From Proteiniphilum propionicum (lineage in GTDB: Bacteria; Bacteroidota; Bacteroidia; Bacteroidales; Dysgonomonadaceae): DNA of 64,000 bases. The stretch is from positions 2,285,501 to 2,349,500 of the forward strand of contig NZ_CP073586.1 in the NCBI RefSeq assembly GCF_022267555.1. Reading direction: 5' to 3'. Positions within the stretch are counted from its first letter, which is position 1, and the number at the start of each line of letters is the position of its first letter. Below, piece by piece: positions 18,917 through 28,065 of the stretch. The translations under genes and the position numbers were made by a program. Below the pieces are notes generated by a model that did no database searches, was not told where the DNA came from, and saw nothing but the letters and a program-made list of their open reading frames with translations.

Positions 18917-19008
18917 TATAAATATGGGGAGTGTTTTATTAATAAATCACAGAATGTCAGTCCTTTTTATTCTTCACTCCCCATATTGTAGCGCTCTACA
19001 TATTGACG
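18917..19008. repeat. RIT-2 terminal inverted repeat, right copy
   Basis: Inverted partner of 14392-14483 (89 of 92 bases match). It supplies the last twelve codons and stop of the truncated recombinase gene that arrives from the right. Confidence 0.85.
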
Positions 19009-20118
19009 GAATTGATGCGAATGAAAATCCAAAGGCATCTCATAACATATTTGATGAGCCGCTTCAGCATATTTTGATAATTGTTTACGGATTGTCTCTT
19101 GGGTCAACTTGCAGTTTGGACCTTTATTATTGGAGTAGAATAAGTATCGCGCATCATCATCTGACGGATGATACTTGTGGATATAGGTAGTTAAATTGGA
19201 AACTATATTTTTAGGAATGTACTGGCTTCTCCTGACGCTTCCTTTCCCAAGTATCGACACAAAAGGCCTGTCCTTAACGTTTAGATGTAAATCCCGTAGT
19301 CGTATTGAAAGGACTTCGTCTATCCGGCATCCCGTAGTGTACATCAGCGACATGAGCACATAATCCCGCATGCCAGTAAATGTTCTTATGTCTGGGATCG
19401 AGAGTAATGTTTTCACTGCATTTTTCGACAAACTTTTTACTTGAGGTTTATCGGTTTTGAAAAAAGCGACATCCCTTGAAGATAGGTAAATGGAAGAATA
19501 TCGCAAATTTCTCCTGGAAATAAATTTCAGGAAAGGCCTTAAACATGAGAGTCTTACATTGCAGCTTTGCGGCTTGATTTTTTCTATCGCATACTGATGC
19601 CTTAGTTCTCTTGCATACGCGATGGCTGTATTCTGTTTATACCAACAGGCACGGAACTGGTCTGAAAGCCATTTGTTTCTGTGGTAATTGTCATGCTCAT
19701 CCGGGAAAAGCACCTTATGCCCGGGTAGCAACTTCTCGATGGAAAAGTCATAAGATTCAAGTAATTCTCTCATGCTATCATGAAGGACAACGAAGTGTTC
19801 CACGTGTCCTTTCGTTTGCCTGACTGTAATAACACCGGTCTTAAAGTCGACGTCGCATCGATTTAACATCCGAGCCTCTAATACGCGAAGGCCTGTTGAA
19901 TAAAGTAAACGAAAGATAACCGGCACAACTTTCTTCCTTAGACGTTGGGATAGAGAGTTGTTAGCAGTAAGTCCATCGCAGTTTTCAAAGAAACATGAAA
20001 GTTCTTGTCTTGTAAAATAATGAGGTACAAAAATGTTTCCTACATATGGAGGCTTCGGAGGGATATCTAATGAAGCCGGATTAAGAATACTATTAACGTA
20101 CCTGAGAAAGGGAAGCAC
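18967..20118 (-). pseudogene. RIT-3 remnant: in-frame fusion of second and third recombinases, cut at HxxR
   Basis: The 383-residue frame contains two recombinase pieces. The first has LLYSTGLRVLEARML (first Arg of a B-type enzyme) and breaks off at ARELRHQYAIEK. The second begins around NVRLSCLRPFLKFISR, has MYTTGCRIDEVLSIRL and ends FHSHQFR, followed by QYVERYNMGSEE from the RIT-2 repeat. A deletion has therefore removed the C-terminal end of B and the N-terminal end of C and left the frame open. Neither half retains a nucleophile tyrosine. The annotated start is a GTG. Confidence 0.75.
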
Positions 20119-20409
20119 TTTATAAATCCGTGACCGGTAAGTTATATGTTTTTCCTTTGATGAGATGACTTGTCAAATGATGACGGAATATATGTGTCCC
20201 TTTTCTACCCCCTTCGGTGCGGACCCCTGCCAGTTTGAATACTTTGTCCATCACGTCATAAATAGATCCGCCTTTAAGTCGACTTGGAGCTCTGTCAGTG
20301 GTGAGAAAAAGGCAATATTATTCCACGATATGTAACTGTGACTATAGTCATTTTCCGTCAGATATGCCAAGAGCGCATCACCTTTTTTGTGAATCGTGAA
20401 AATACTCAT
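19009..20409 (-). mobile_element. RIT-3: heavily deleted recombinase-in-trio remnant
   Basis: Reading leftward it contains a collapsed A gene (20409-20120) and a B-C fusion (20118 leftward). It abuts RIT-2 at 19008/19009, where its third gene is cut at the HxxR arginine. No right-end repeat could be recognised up to the IS256 element at about 20580. Confidence 0.6.
20120..20409 (-). pseudogene. RIT-3 first recombinase, internally deleted
   Basis: The start at 20409 gives MSIFTIHKKGDALLAYLTEN, like the N-terminal end of trio recombinases. After about 35 residues the sequence jumps, with a frame change, to LTTDRAPSRLKGGSIYDVMD and then GTHIFRHHLTSHLIKG, the HxxRH region of the catalytic domain. 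It ends soon after without the GH/Tyr motif. About 300 residues appear to be missing. Translation was done by hand on the reverse strand. Confidence 0.6.
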
Positions 20410-20608
20410 GATCTAAAAATTATATTGATTAGGATCTCAAATATAATCACAATTCTTATTGAGCTAGCATTCTATTAATCTGTAATATAGTATCAGTTTT
20501 TGGAGTTATTTCCGAGTTGATATAACCACCGTAATACCAAATTTTGGATTACATATTGCTGTGAGAGGACAGAAAAGTGAGTATTCCATGAACTGTGTAA
20601 ATAGGTAA

Positions 20609-20644
20609 TCTGGAGGGTTGAACTTCGGAGTTTAACCCTCCAGA
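20609..20644. terminator. Strong hairpin just inside the left end of the IS256 element
   Basis: An 11-bp perfect stem (TCTGGAGGGTT at 20609-20619 with AACCCTCCAGA at 20634-20644) continues through a G-T pair into AACT/AGTT around a TCGG loop, making a 16-bp hairpin followed by ATTTTTATTT. It resembles a terminator that would stop outside transcription from entering the transposase gene. Confidence 0.6.
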
Positions 20645-20674
20645 AATTTTTATTTACTTACCACTTCAACAGTT

Positions 20675-21872
20675 ATGAGAAAAGAAGAATTATTTTAACG
20701 ATGATTTTTTTAAACAATTCAAGAGCGGGAGGGAGCTCGAGAGTTTCCTTTCCGGGTTACACAAACGAGGTATCGAGCAAATGCTCGAGGGTGAGCTTGA
20801 TCATCACCCAGGTTACGATAAACACGCCAAAAGTGGCCATTCTAACGTCCGTAACGGATACGGGAGCAAAACGATAAAGACCGATTTCGGTGAAGCCCGC
20901 ATTAACGTTCCCCGGGATCGGGACAGCAGCTTCGAGCCCGCTATTGTGCCAAAGCGAAAGAGCCTGTCGGAGGGGATCGGGTCCCTGGTGGTCTCCTTGT
21001 ACGCCAAGGGAATGAGTAATGCCAACATCGAGAAGCAACTCCACGAAATATACGACTTCAGGCTTTCCACGAGCGCTATATCCAGGATAACTGACCGCAT
21101 GACGGAAGATATCATAGCCTTGCTAAACCGTCCCCTGGAAGAAGTCTATATGATCGTATGGATGGACGGAATCGTTTTTAAGGTACGCGAGAATTCCAAG
21201 GTGGTCAACAAGACCGTTTACATTGCCGTGGGGACCCGTCGGGATGGCAATAAAGAAGTATCGGGCCTCTGGCTCGGTAAGAATGAAAGTGCCTCTTTTT
21301 GGATGAGCGTTCTAACGGATATGAAAGTCCGTGGCGTCAAGGATATCCTGATCACGGCCACCGACAACCTGAACGGTTTCACCGACACCATACAAAACGT
21401 GTTTCCATACTCCAGGACACAAATATGCGTAGTTCACCAGATACTGAACGTGTGCAGGTAGGTGGTCTGTAAAGATAAGAAGGAGTTCACCGCTGACATT
21501 AAACAGATATACGATGCTCCCACCAGGGAGGCAGCGGAAGCGGCGTTGAGCGATTTTGCCAGTAAATGGGAAAGCAAATACGCGTTTGCCGTCAAATCCT
21601 GGAGGGACAACAGGGAGGAACTGACCGTGTTTTTTGATTTCCCGGTGGAAATCAGGCGCATTATTTATACTACCAACCTGATCGAGAAACTGAATGGGAA
21701 GATTAGAAAGTACACGAAAAATAAACTTTCATTCCCTACCGGTGAGGTGGTCATGAAGTCTGTATACCTGGCCGTTAGAGAAGCGACTAAGAGATGGACA
21801 ATGCCGGTGAGGAACTGGGGGATAATTTTAAACCAATTTTTATTTATCTTTGCAGATAGCGTTAAACTCTAA
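20675..21872 (+). pseudogene. IS256-family transposase, frameshift and nonsense codon
   Basis: The ATG at 20675 gives MRKEELF and then a stop. One base later the frame reads NDDFFKQFKSGRELESFLSG and continues into MLEGELDHHPGY, so an extra T near 20693-20697 shifts the frame. The core has MDGIVFKV (Asp), TDNLNGF (Asp) and [21 protein letters not shown] in the C-terminal domain holding the Glu. In the CRYVV position a TAG at 21459-21461 interrupts the frame (normally Tyr). Two lesions, so inactive. Confidence 0.85.
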
Positions 21873-22024
21873 GGCAAAACCCTTATATTACTACTTACAC
21901 ACTTATCGGGATAGTATCTTTTTCTGATACATTTTTGGTATAAATTGATACGGAAATTTTAACCAATTCGGATGAAAGGCAGTTATTTTGAATCCTAATC
22001 ATCTATTTCGAATCATTCAATCGT

Positions 22025-24538
22025 ATGTACAAAAATATTTTGCTGATATATCTTTTGTTTTTATTCTGTTTATATGCATGTTTGCAAGGTGCCTCAAAAA
22101 AAAACATAATTCCTACACCCCTCATCAATGAGCTTCGTGCACCTGCCTACCCCCTGGTAACAGTAGATCCCTATTTTAATGCCTGGTCTAACACGGATAG
22201 GTTGTATGATGATCAGCTCCGACACTGTACTGATAAGGAGTTCTCGTTGTTGGGAGCCTTAAGGGTGTATGGTGATATATACCGGTTCATGGGAAAAGAG
22301 GTGCTTCCGTTGAAACCTATTCTTCCTTCAGTTCAGGAAGAAAAATGGGAAGTCAAATATACTTTTCATCAACCGTTGGGCAATTCCTGGAAAAGCATTT
22401 CATTCGATGACACATCCTGGCATACAGGAAAATCGGCTTTTGATATACCAAATGAACCTCACCTCTCCACTCTTTGGCAAACAAAAGATATCTGGGTGAG
22501 ACGTACGTTTACTCTGGGTGAGGATCTGAACGGTAAAGTTATTTACCTTCAGTATTCACATGACGATGTCTTTGAGCTGTATATCAACGGGATCCAGCTT
22601 GTAGAAACAGGTTATTCCTGGAAATATAATGTATTTACAGAGTTACCGGAAGAAGTGAAAGCTACCCTCAGAAAAGGAGAAAATATCATTGCTGCACATT
22701 GTCATAACAGAACTGGCGGTGGATATGTGGACTACGGCCTGTATGAAAGGGAAGAAGACAAGGTGTCATTCTATCGTACGGCAGAACAGAAGTTGGTATA
22801 CATATTGCCGACCCAGACTGTTTATACGTTCGACTACGGACCCGCAGAGAAGGATGTTATTTTTACCATCCCTTTGCTGCTGGACGATCTGACACTTATC
22901 TCGCGACCGGTTAGCTATATCACTTATCTGGTGAGATCGAAAGACGAAATGTCACACGAGTCACAGATTTATTTTGAAACAACCTCTCAATGGACGGTAC
23001 ATGATGATAGCCAACCGGTTTCTTTCGAGAAAATTGAAAGGGATGGAAGATGCTTTCTCAAAATAGGAACCGTTGCTCAACCCCTCCTTCAGAGGAAAGG
23101 AGACTATGTGCTGATCGACTGGGGCTATTTTTATCTGACCAGTCCAATTAATGATGGTGCAACCCTGAATTTTGGGAACAATTGGGATACCAGAAAGACT
23201 TTTTACACAACAGGCACTATCCCCGGCATGATTCCGGAAGAACTTTTTGGAAACATGCCAAAAGAGAAGACAGTACTCGCTTACAGTCGTGATTTGGGTA
23301 AAGTGACACCGGAGAAGAGAGGCGGCTACATAATGCTTGGTTATGATGATATTTACTCCATACAGTATTTTGATAAAAACCTGAAAGGTTACTGGACTAT
23401 CGATGGTACCGTAGATATTTACCAGACGTTTAAAAGTGCAGAGGCCGACTATGCGTCAATCATGAAGCGTTGTGATGATTTTAACCGGACTCTGATGGCC
23501 GACGCCGAAAAAGCAGGAGGTAAAAAGTATGCAGAACTGACCTATTTGGCTTATCGCCAGACAATTGCAGCCCATAAGCTGGTGAGAGATGAGAATGGAA
23601 CGCTCCTATTTTTGTCGAAAGAGAACAACAGCAACGGTTCCATCGGCACTGTGGATATATCTTACCCTTCCTCTCCTTTATTTTTAATCTATAATCCTGA
23701 GTTGGCAAAAGGACTGATCAACCATATTTTCCATTATAGCGAAAGCGGTAGGTGGACCAAACCTTTTGCGGCACACGATGTTGGTACATATCCAATTGCC
23801 AACGAACAGACTTACGGCGGAGATATGCCCATAGAGGAATCGGGAAATATGTTGATTTTGACGGCTGCCATTGCCGAAATGGAAGGGAATACCGACTATG
23901 CAGCACAACACTGGAAAGTATTGACCACCTGGGCCGATTACCTGGTTAAAGAGGGATTGGATCCCGATAATCAGCTTTGTACTGATGATTTAGTGGAACA
24001 CTTTGCCCACAATGCTAACCTTTATGTAAAGGCAACATTGGGAGTTGCTTCCTATGGAAAGCTGGCATCAGCGTTAGGGAAAACCGAAGTGGTGGAGAAA
24101 TACCTGAGTATTGCCGCCGAGATGGCTGTTGTATGGGAGAAGATGGCGCGTGACAACGATCATTATAAACTTGCCTTCGACAAGCCAGATACCTGGAGCC
24201 AGAAATATAATCTGATATGGTATAGATTACTAGGCCTTAATCTCTTTGACCCTGAAATTGTCCGTAAAGAGATGACCTACTACCTTGGAAGACAAAATTA
24301 ATATGGCCTGCCTTTAGACAATCGTGCCACCTATACCAAATCAGACTGGATCATCTGGACAGCAACCCTCACGGGTGTCAAAAGCGATTTTGAAGCATTG
24401 TTGGATCCCCTCTATAAATATATGAACGAAACCCCTTCCTGGGTGCCGATAAGCGACTGGCATGATACAGTAACTGCAGAAAGAATGAACTTCAAAGCCC
24501 GCTCCGTGGTCGGGGGATATTTGATGAAGTTGCTGTAG
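22025..24538 (+). pseudogene. Secreted glutaminase-family (DUF4965/DUF5127) protein with one nonsense codon
   Basis: The frame runs 758 residues to a TAA at 24299-24301, then continues in the same frame for 78 more codons (YGLPLDNRATYTKSDWIIWT, WVPISDWHDT, FKARSVVGGYLMKLL) to 24536. The extra part is the conserved C-terminal end of the glutaminase_A family, so the full protein would be 837 residues. A signal peptide with a possible lipobox (LYAC) is present. DUF4964-like N-terminal residues (PLVTVDPYFNAWSNTD) come first, then a galactose-binding-like insert (about residues 100-225), then the DUF5127/DUF4965 parts. Such proteins are found in polysaccharide loci; the family name does not prove glutamine hydrolysis. 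The TAA could come from AAA by one base change. Confidence 0.8.
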
Positions 24539-24718
24539 GAGAAACTTAATAGGAAATAATAATTGAGAGTAATTCAGGTGTTTATACATGTCAACAGATA
24601 CTCCATAATGACTTTTTATATTTATTGAGACGATTATGTTATGATAAACTAAAAGAAGAATGTTCTTTTGTCGGAAGATACAAAATATGAAACACAACAG
24701 AAATTAGAAAATCAAATC

Positions 24719-26140
24719 ATGACAACAAGAAGAGAATTTCTCCGGAACGCAGCATTGGCATCTGCTGGATTGGCCATGGGAGGCATATCGACCAAAATGA
24801 ATGCCGCAAGCTACAACAGGGTGGTGGGTGCCAATAAGAAAGTGAACCTGGCCCATATTGGAATTGGAAACAGGGGATGGGAGATCATCAACGATTTCGA
24901 CAAGACAGGACTGGCCAACGTGGTTGCCCTGTGCGATGTTGATCTGAGTGCAGAACACACAAAGAAAGCACTTGCCAAATACCCCAACGCGAAACGCTTT
25001 CGGGACTTCCGGGAGATGTTCGACAAGATGGGCCACGAGATTGAGGCGGTGGCCATTGCCACGCCCGACTTTGCGCATTTTCCTGCCGTGATGATGGCGA
25101 TGTCCGAAGGCAAGCATGTATATGTGGAGAAGCCGCTGAGCCGTACCTTCCTGGAGTCGGAACTGATCATGAAGGCAGCCCGGAAGTATCCCGAAGTGGT
25201 TACCCAGATGGGAAACCAGGGGCATTCCGAGGCCAACTACTTCCAGTTCAAGGCCTGGAAGGAAGCCGGCATCATCAAGGATGTGACGGCGATCATGGCC
25301 CACATGAACAACCCGCGCCGGTGGCACGGCTGGGATCCGGACATCAGGAAGTTTCCCGCGGCGGAACCGGTTCCCGCAACACTGGACTGGGATACCTGGC
25401 TGATGGCGCGCGACCATCATGATTTCAACAAGGATTTCCACTACGGGCAGTGGCGCTGCTGGTATGATTTCGGCATGGGGGCGCTGGGCGACTGGGGCGC
25501 ACATATCATTGATACGGCCCACGAGTTCCTGGAACTCGGTTTGCCGGAGGAGGTAACCCCCCTGCGCCTGAGCGGACATAACGACTACTTCTTCCCGATG
25601 TCGAGCACCATTGAATTCAAATTTCCGCAGCGGGGCAATATGCCGCCGGTGGTGATCACCTGGTACGACGGGGTGGATAATATTCCTGCCGTACCGGATG
25701 GGTACGGCGTGTCGGAGATCGATCCCAATATCCCGACTGTGGCGGGTGGAAAGATCCAGCCTGCGAAGCTGAATCCCGGGAAGGAGATCTACAGCAAGGA
25801 ACTCACCTTCAAAGGAGGCTCGCACGGCAGCACGCTGAGTATTATCCCCGGTGAGAAGGCGAAAGAGATGGAGAAGAAGCTTCCGGAAGTGCCGGAGAGT
25901 CCTTCCAACCACTTCGCCAACTTCCTGCTGGCTTGCCGGGGCAAAGAAAAAACTCGCTCCCCGTTTGAAATATCGGCACCGTTGAGTCAGGTGTTCTGCC
26001 TGGGTGTGGCGGCACAGCGGCTGAACCGTAAGATTGTGTTCGACAGGGAGACCAAACGAGTGACCAACGACGCCTTTGCGGATGCCTTCCTCACGGGTGA
26101 ACCGCCCAGAAAAGGCTGGGAAGATTTTTATAAGATTTAA
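24719..26140 (+). CDS. Tat-exported Gfo/Idh/MocA-family oxidoreductase
   Basis: A 473-residue NAD(P)-dependent sugar oxidoreductase family protein. I chose ATG 24719, which gives a twin-arginine signal (TTRREFLRNAALASAGLAMGG). The Rossmann region follows (VNLAHIGIGNRGWEI), then YVEKPLSRT, the conserved EKP motif, and a family-typical GDWGAHIIDTAHEFL. Export by Tat suggests it folds with its cofactor before reaching the periplasm. Base composition is unusual: by hand count 42 of 60 bases are G or C in 25441-25500, clearly richer than the genes on either side. It is followed by a DUF1080 gene after 21 bases; in other Bacteroidetes this pair is linked to cleavage of glycosides through 3-keto intermediates. 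Confidence 0.85.
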   Translation: MTTRREFLRNAALASAGLAMGGISTKMNAASYNRVVGANKKVNLAHIGIGNRGWEIINDFDKTGLANVVALCDVDLSAEHTKKALAKYPNAKRFRDFREMFDKMGHEIEAVAIATPDFAHFPAVMMAMSEGKHVYVEKPLSRTFLESELIMKAARKYPEVVTQMGNQGHSEANYFQFKAWKEAGIIKDVTAIMAHMNNPRRWHGWDPDIRKFPAAEPVPATLDWDTWLMARDHHDFNKDFHYGQWRCWYDFGMGALGDWGAHIIDTAHEFLELGLPEEVTPLRLSGHNDYFFPMSSTIEFKFPQRGNMPPVVITWYDGVDNIPAVPDGYGVSEIDPNIPTVAGGKIQPAKLNPGKEIYSKELTFKGGSHGSTLSIIPGEKAKEMEKKLPEVPESPSNHFANFLLACRGKEKTRSPFEISAPLSQVFCLGVAAQRLNRKIVFDRETKRVTNDAFADAFLTGEPPRKGWEDFYKI

Positions 26141-26161
26141 ATCACATCAATACAAATAATT

Positions 26162-26896
26162 ATGATACGAAAAACAATAATAACACTTTTAATAGCAATA
26201 GCAACATTGTCATTATGGGCACAGGAAAAGCCCAACACCCTATCCGAAAGTGAGAAAAATGGAGGGTGGCAGCTGCTCTGGGATGGTAAAACCACCGAAG
26301 GGTGGAGAGGCGCCAAACTGGATCATTTCCCGACAAAGGGATGGTCTATTCAGAATGGAATTTTGAAAGTACATAAGAGCGGAGGAGCCGAATCTTCCAA
26401 TGGTGGCGACATTGTCACAACCCGGGCTTACAAGAATTTTATTTTGAAAGTAGACTTCAAAATTACCGAGGGTGCCAACAGCGGTATCAAGTATTTTGTG
26501 GATACAAATCTGAACAAGGGACAGGGATCGGCCATTGGATGTGAATTCCAAATACTTGATGACATGAAGCACCCGGATGCAAAACTGGGGGTTAAAGGGA
26601 ACAGAACGCTGGGATCGCTCTACGACCTTATACCGGCTCCGGAAGAAAAACCGTATCGTAGTGGAGATTTCAATACGGCCGTGGTGATTGTAAATGGAAA
26701 TCATGTACAACACTGGCTTAACGGCATTAAGATTATCGAATACCAACGCAATAGCCAAATGTGGCAAGCATTGGTAAATTACAGCAAATACAAAAACTGG
26801 CCGAATTTTGGCAATGCCGAGGAAGGATTGATACTCCTGCAGGATCATGGAGATGAAGTGTGGTTCCGGAACATCAAAATAAAAGAACTTGAATGA
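26162..26896 (+). CDS. DUF1080 (3-keto-disaccharide hydrolase-type) protein
   Basis: A 244-residue protein with a Sec signal peptide ([20 protein letters not shown]) and a concanavalin-like fold typical of DUF1080: [44 protein letters not shown] and a C-terminal [17 protein letters not shown]. Members of PF06439 are described as 3-keto-disaccharide hydrolases acting after a sugar 3-dehydrogenase. The preceding oxidoreductase could supply that step, although activity on this locus's glycan is inferred. Periplasmic or surface location is likely. Confidence 0.85.
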   Translation: MIRKTIITLLIAIATLSLWAQEKPNTLSESEKNGGWQLLWDGKTTEGWRGAKLDHFPTKGWSIQNGILKVHKSGGAESSNGGDIVTTRAYKNFILKVDFKITEGANSGIKYFVDTNLNKGQGSAIGCEFQILDDMKHPDAKLGVKGNRTLGSLYDLIPAPEEKPYRSGDFNTAVVIVNGNHVQHWLNGIKIIEYQRNSQMWQALVNYSKYKNWPNFGNAEEGLILLQDHGDEVWFRNIKIKELE

Positions 26897-26909
26897 ATTA
26901 AAATAATAT

Positions 26910-28016
26910 ATGATGTGTAAAAAAATAATTTTCTTATTGTGTTTTCTCCCTTTCTATTTATTATCGGCTCAAACAAATGAGTTGAAGAAATTTCCGAAGG
27001 GCTGTAGTCCAAAACAAGTCGGTAATCGTTTGGCATATAATTTTGTAAATGCCCGGCATGATCTGTATGCAGGTAGATATATCCACTATGCCGAAGTATG
27101 TACCTGGAACGGAGCTCTTGATTATGCACTGAAAACAAACGACAGAGAACTTATTAAACAATTACAAAATAGATTCGAACCTTTTTTCACACGCGAAAAA
27201 GTATTGTTACCTCCTATGAATCACGTAGACTACAATATGTTTGGTAGTCTTGCACTCAAACTCTATCAAATTACCAATGACAAAAGGTATCTGGAGATAG
27301 GACTGGCTTATGCCGATAGTCAATGGGAAGTGCCGGTGAATGCAAAACCGGAAGAAAAGGACTGGGCCGAAAAAGGATATTCCTGGCAGACTCGTATGTG
27401 GATTGATGATATGTATATGATTACCGTTATACAAAATGAAGCATATAAAGTTACAGGTGACCCAAAGTATATTGACCGGGCTGCAAAGGAAATGGTTCTT
27501 TACCTCGATGAGTTACAGCGTCCCAGCGGCCTTTTCTATCACGCACCCGATGTCCCTTATTACTGGGCTCGAGGAGACGGATGGATGGCGGTTGGTATGG
27601 CCGATTTACTACGTGAACTTCCCAAAAATCACAAGAACTATGTGCGTATTATGGAAGGTTATCAGGTTATGATGAAGAGTTTGAAGAATCATCAAAGACC
27701 AGACGGCATGTGGAATCAACTGATTGATGAACCGGATTTCTGGCCGGAAACTTCCGGTACAGCCATGTTCACCTACGCCTTTATCATTGGTGTTCAACAG
27801 GGATGGTTAAATGCTTCAGAATATGGTTCTGCCGCACGTAAGGCATGGTTGGCAATGGTTCCCTTCATTGATGAGCGAAATAATGTGACAGAAGTTTGTG
27901 TAGGTACTGGTAAAAAGAATGATAAACAATATTATTATGATCGTCCACGTCTAGCCGGTGATTTTCACGGACAAGCACCGTATCTATGGTGTGCTGCAGC
28001 CTTATTAAGAAAATGA
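26910..28016 (+). CDS. GH105-type unsaturated glycoside hydrolase, first paralogue
   Basis: A 368-residue secreted protein with an (alpha/alpha)6-barrel pattern. MWIDDMYMITVIQNEAY contains the catalytic Asp region of GH105, with LFYHAPDVPYYWARGDGWMA and DGMWNQLIDEPDFWPETSGTA further on, all typical of unsaturated rhamnogalacturonyl hydrolases. These remove the 4,5-unsaturated uronic acid left by a polysaccharide lyase. A signal peptide precedes (FLLCFLPFYLLSAQ). Two adjacent ATGs, 26910 and 26913, are possible starts. It shares operon spacing with the next gene (49 bases) and is related to the genes at 28066 and 48459. Confidence 0.85.
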   Translation: MMCKKIIFLLCFLPFYLLSAQTNELKKFPKGCSPKQVGNRLAYNFVNARHDLYAGRYIHYAEVCTWNGALDYALKTNDRELIKQLQNRFEPFFTREKVLLPPMNHVDYNMFGSLALKLYQITNDKRYLEIGLAYADSQWEVPVNAKPEEKDWAEKGYSWQTRMWIDDMYMITVIQNEAYKVTGDPKYIDRAAKEMVLYLDELQRPSGLFYHAPDVPYYWARGDGWMAVGMADLLRELPKNHKNYVRIMEGYQVMMKSLKNHQRPDGMWNQLIDEPDFWPETSGTAMFTYAFIIGVQQGWLNASEYGSAARKAWLAMVPFIDERNNVTEVCVGTGKKNDKQYYYDRPRLAGDFHGQAPYLWCAAALLRK

Positions 28017-28065
28017 ATTAATTGTTTTTTATAAAGACCATTTAAATTAAAAAAATTGTAATCGA

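Larger units (their letters stand above)
14392..19008 (-). mobile_element. RIT-2: complete recombinase-in-trio element with 92-bp terminal inverted repeats
   Basis: A 4.6-kb element on the - strand: 92-bp repeat, gene A (18888-17638), gene B (17645-15519, interrupted by an IS30 element), gene C (15522-14494), 92-bp repeat. The repeats lie 10 bases beyond the stop of C and 28 bases before the start of A, so they clearly bound the element. Without the IS30 insertion it would be about 3.5 kb, a usual RIT size. Confidence 0.8.
20580..21918 (+). mobile_element. IS256-family insertion sequence, decayed
   Basis: About 1.34 kb. The left end (20580-20608) and right end (21887-21918), read inward, share a GTGTAA-x-TAG-x-TAAT core as imperfect terminal inverted repeats. 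It encodes one broken transposase. A strong hairpin lies between the left repeat and the transposase start. Confidence 0.7.

Noticed and set aside
24704-25912. A 402-codon open frame on the - strand opposite the oxidoreductase gene
   Set aside because: It mirrors the GC-rich + strand gene, which has a clear signal peptide and family motifs. The antisense frame has no recognisable domain and is explained by few stop codons in GC-rich DNA.
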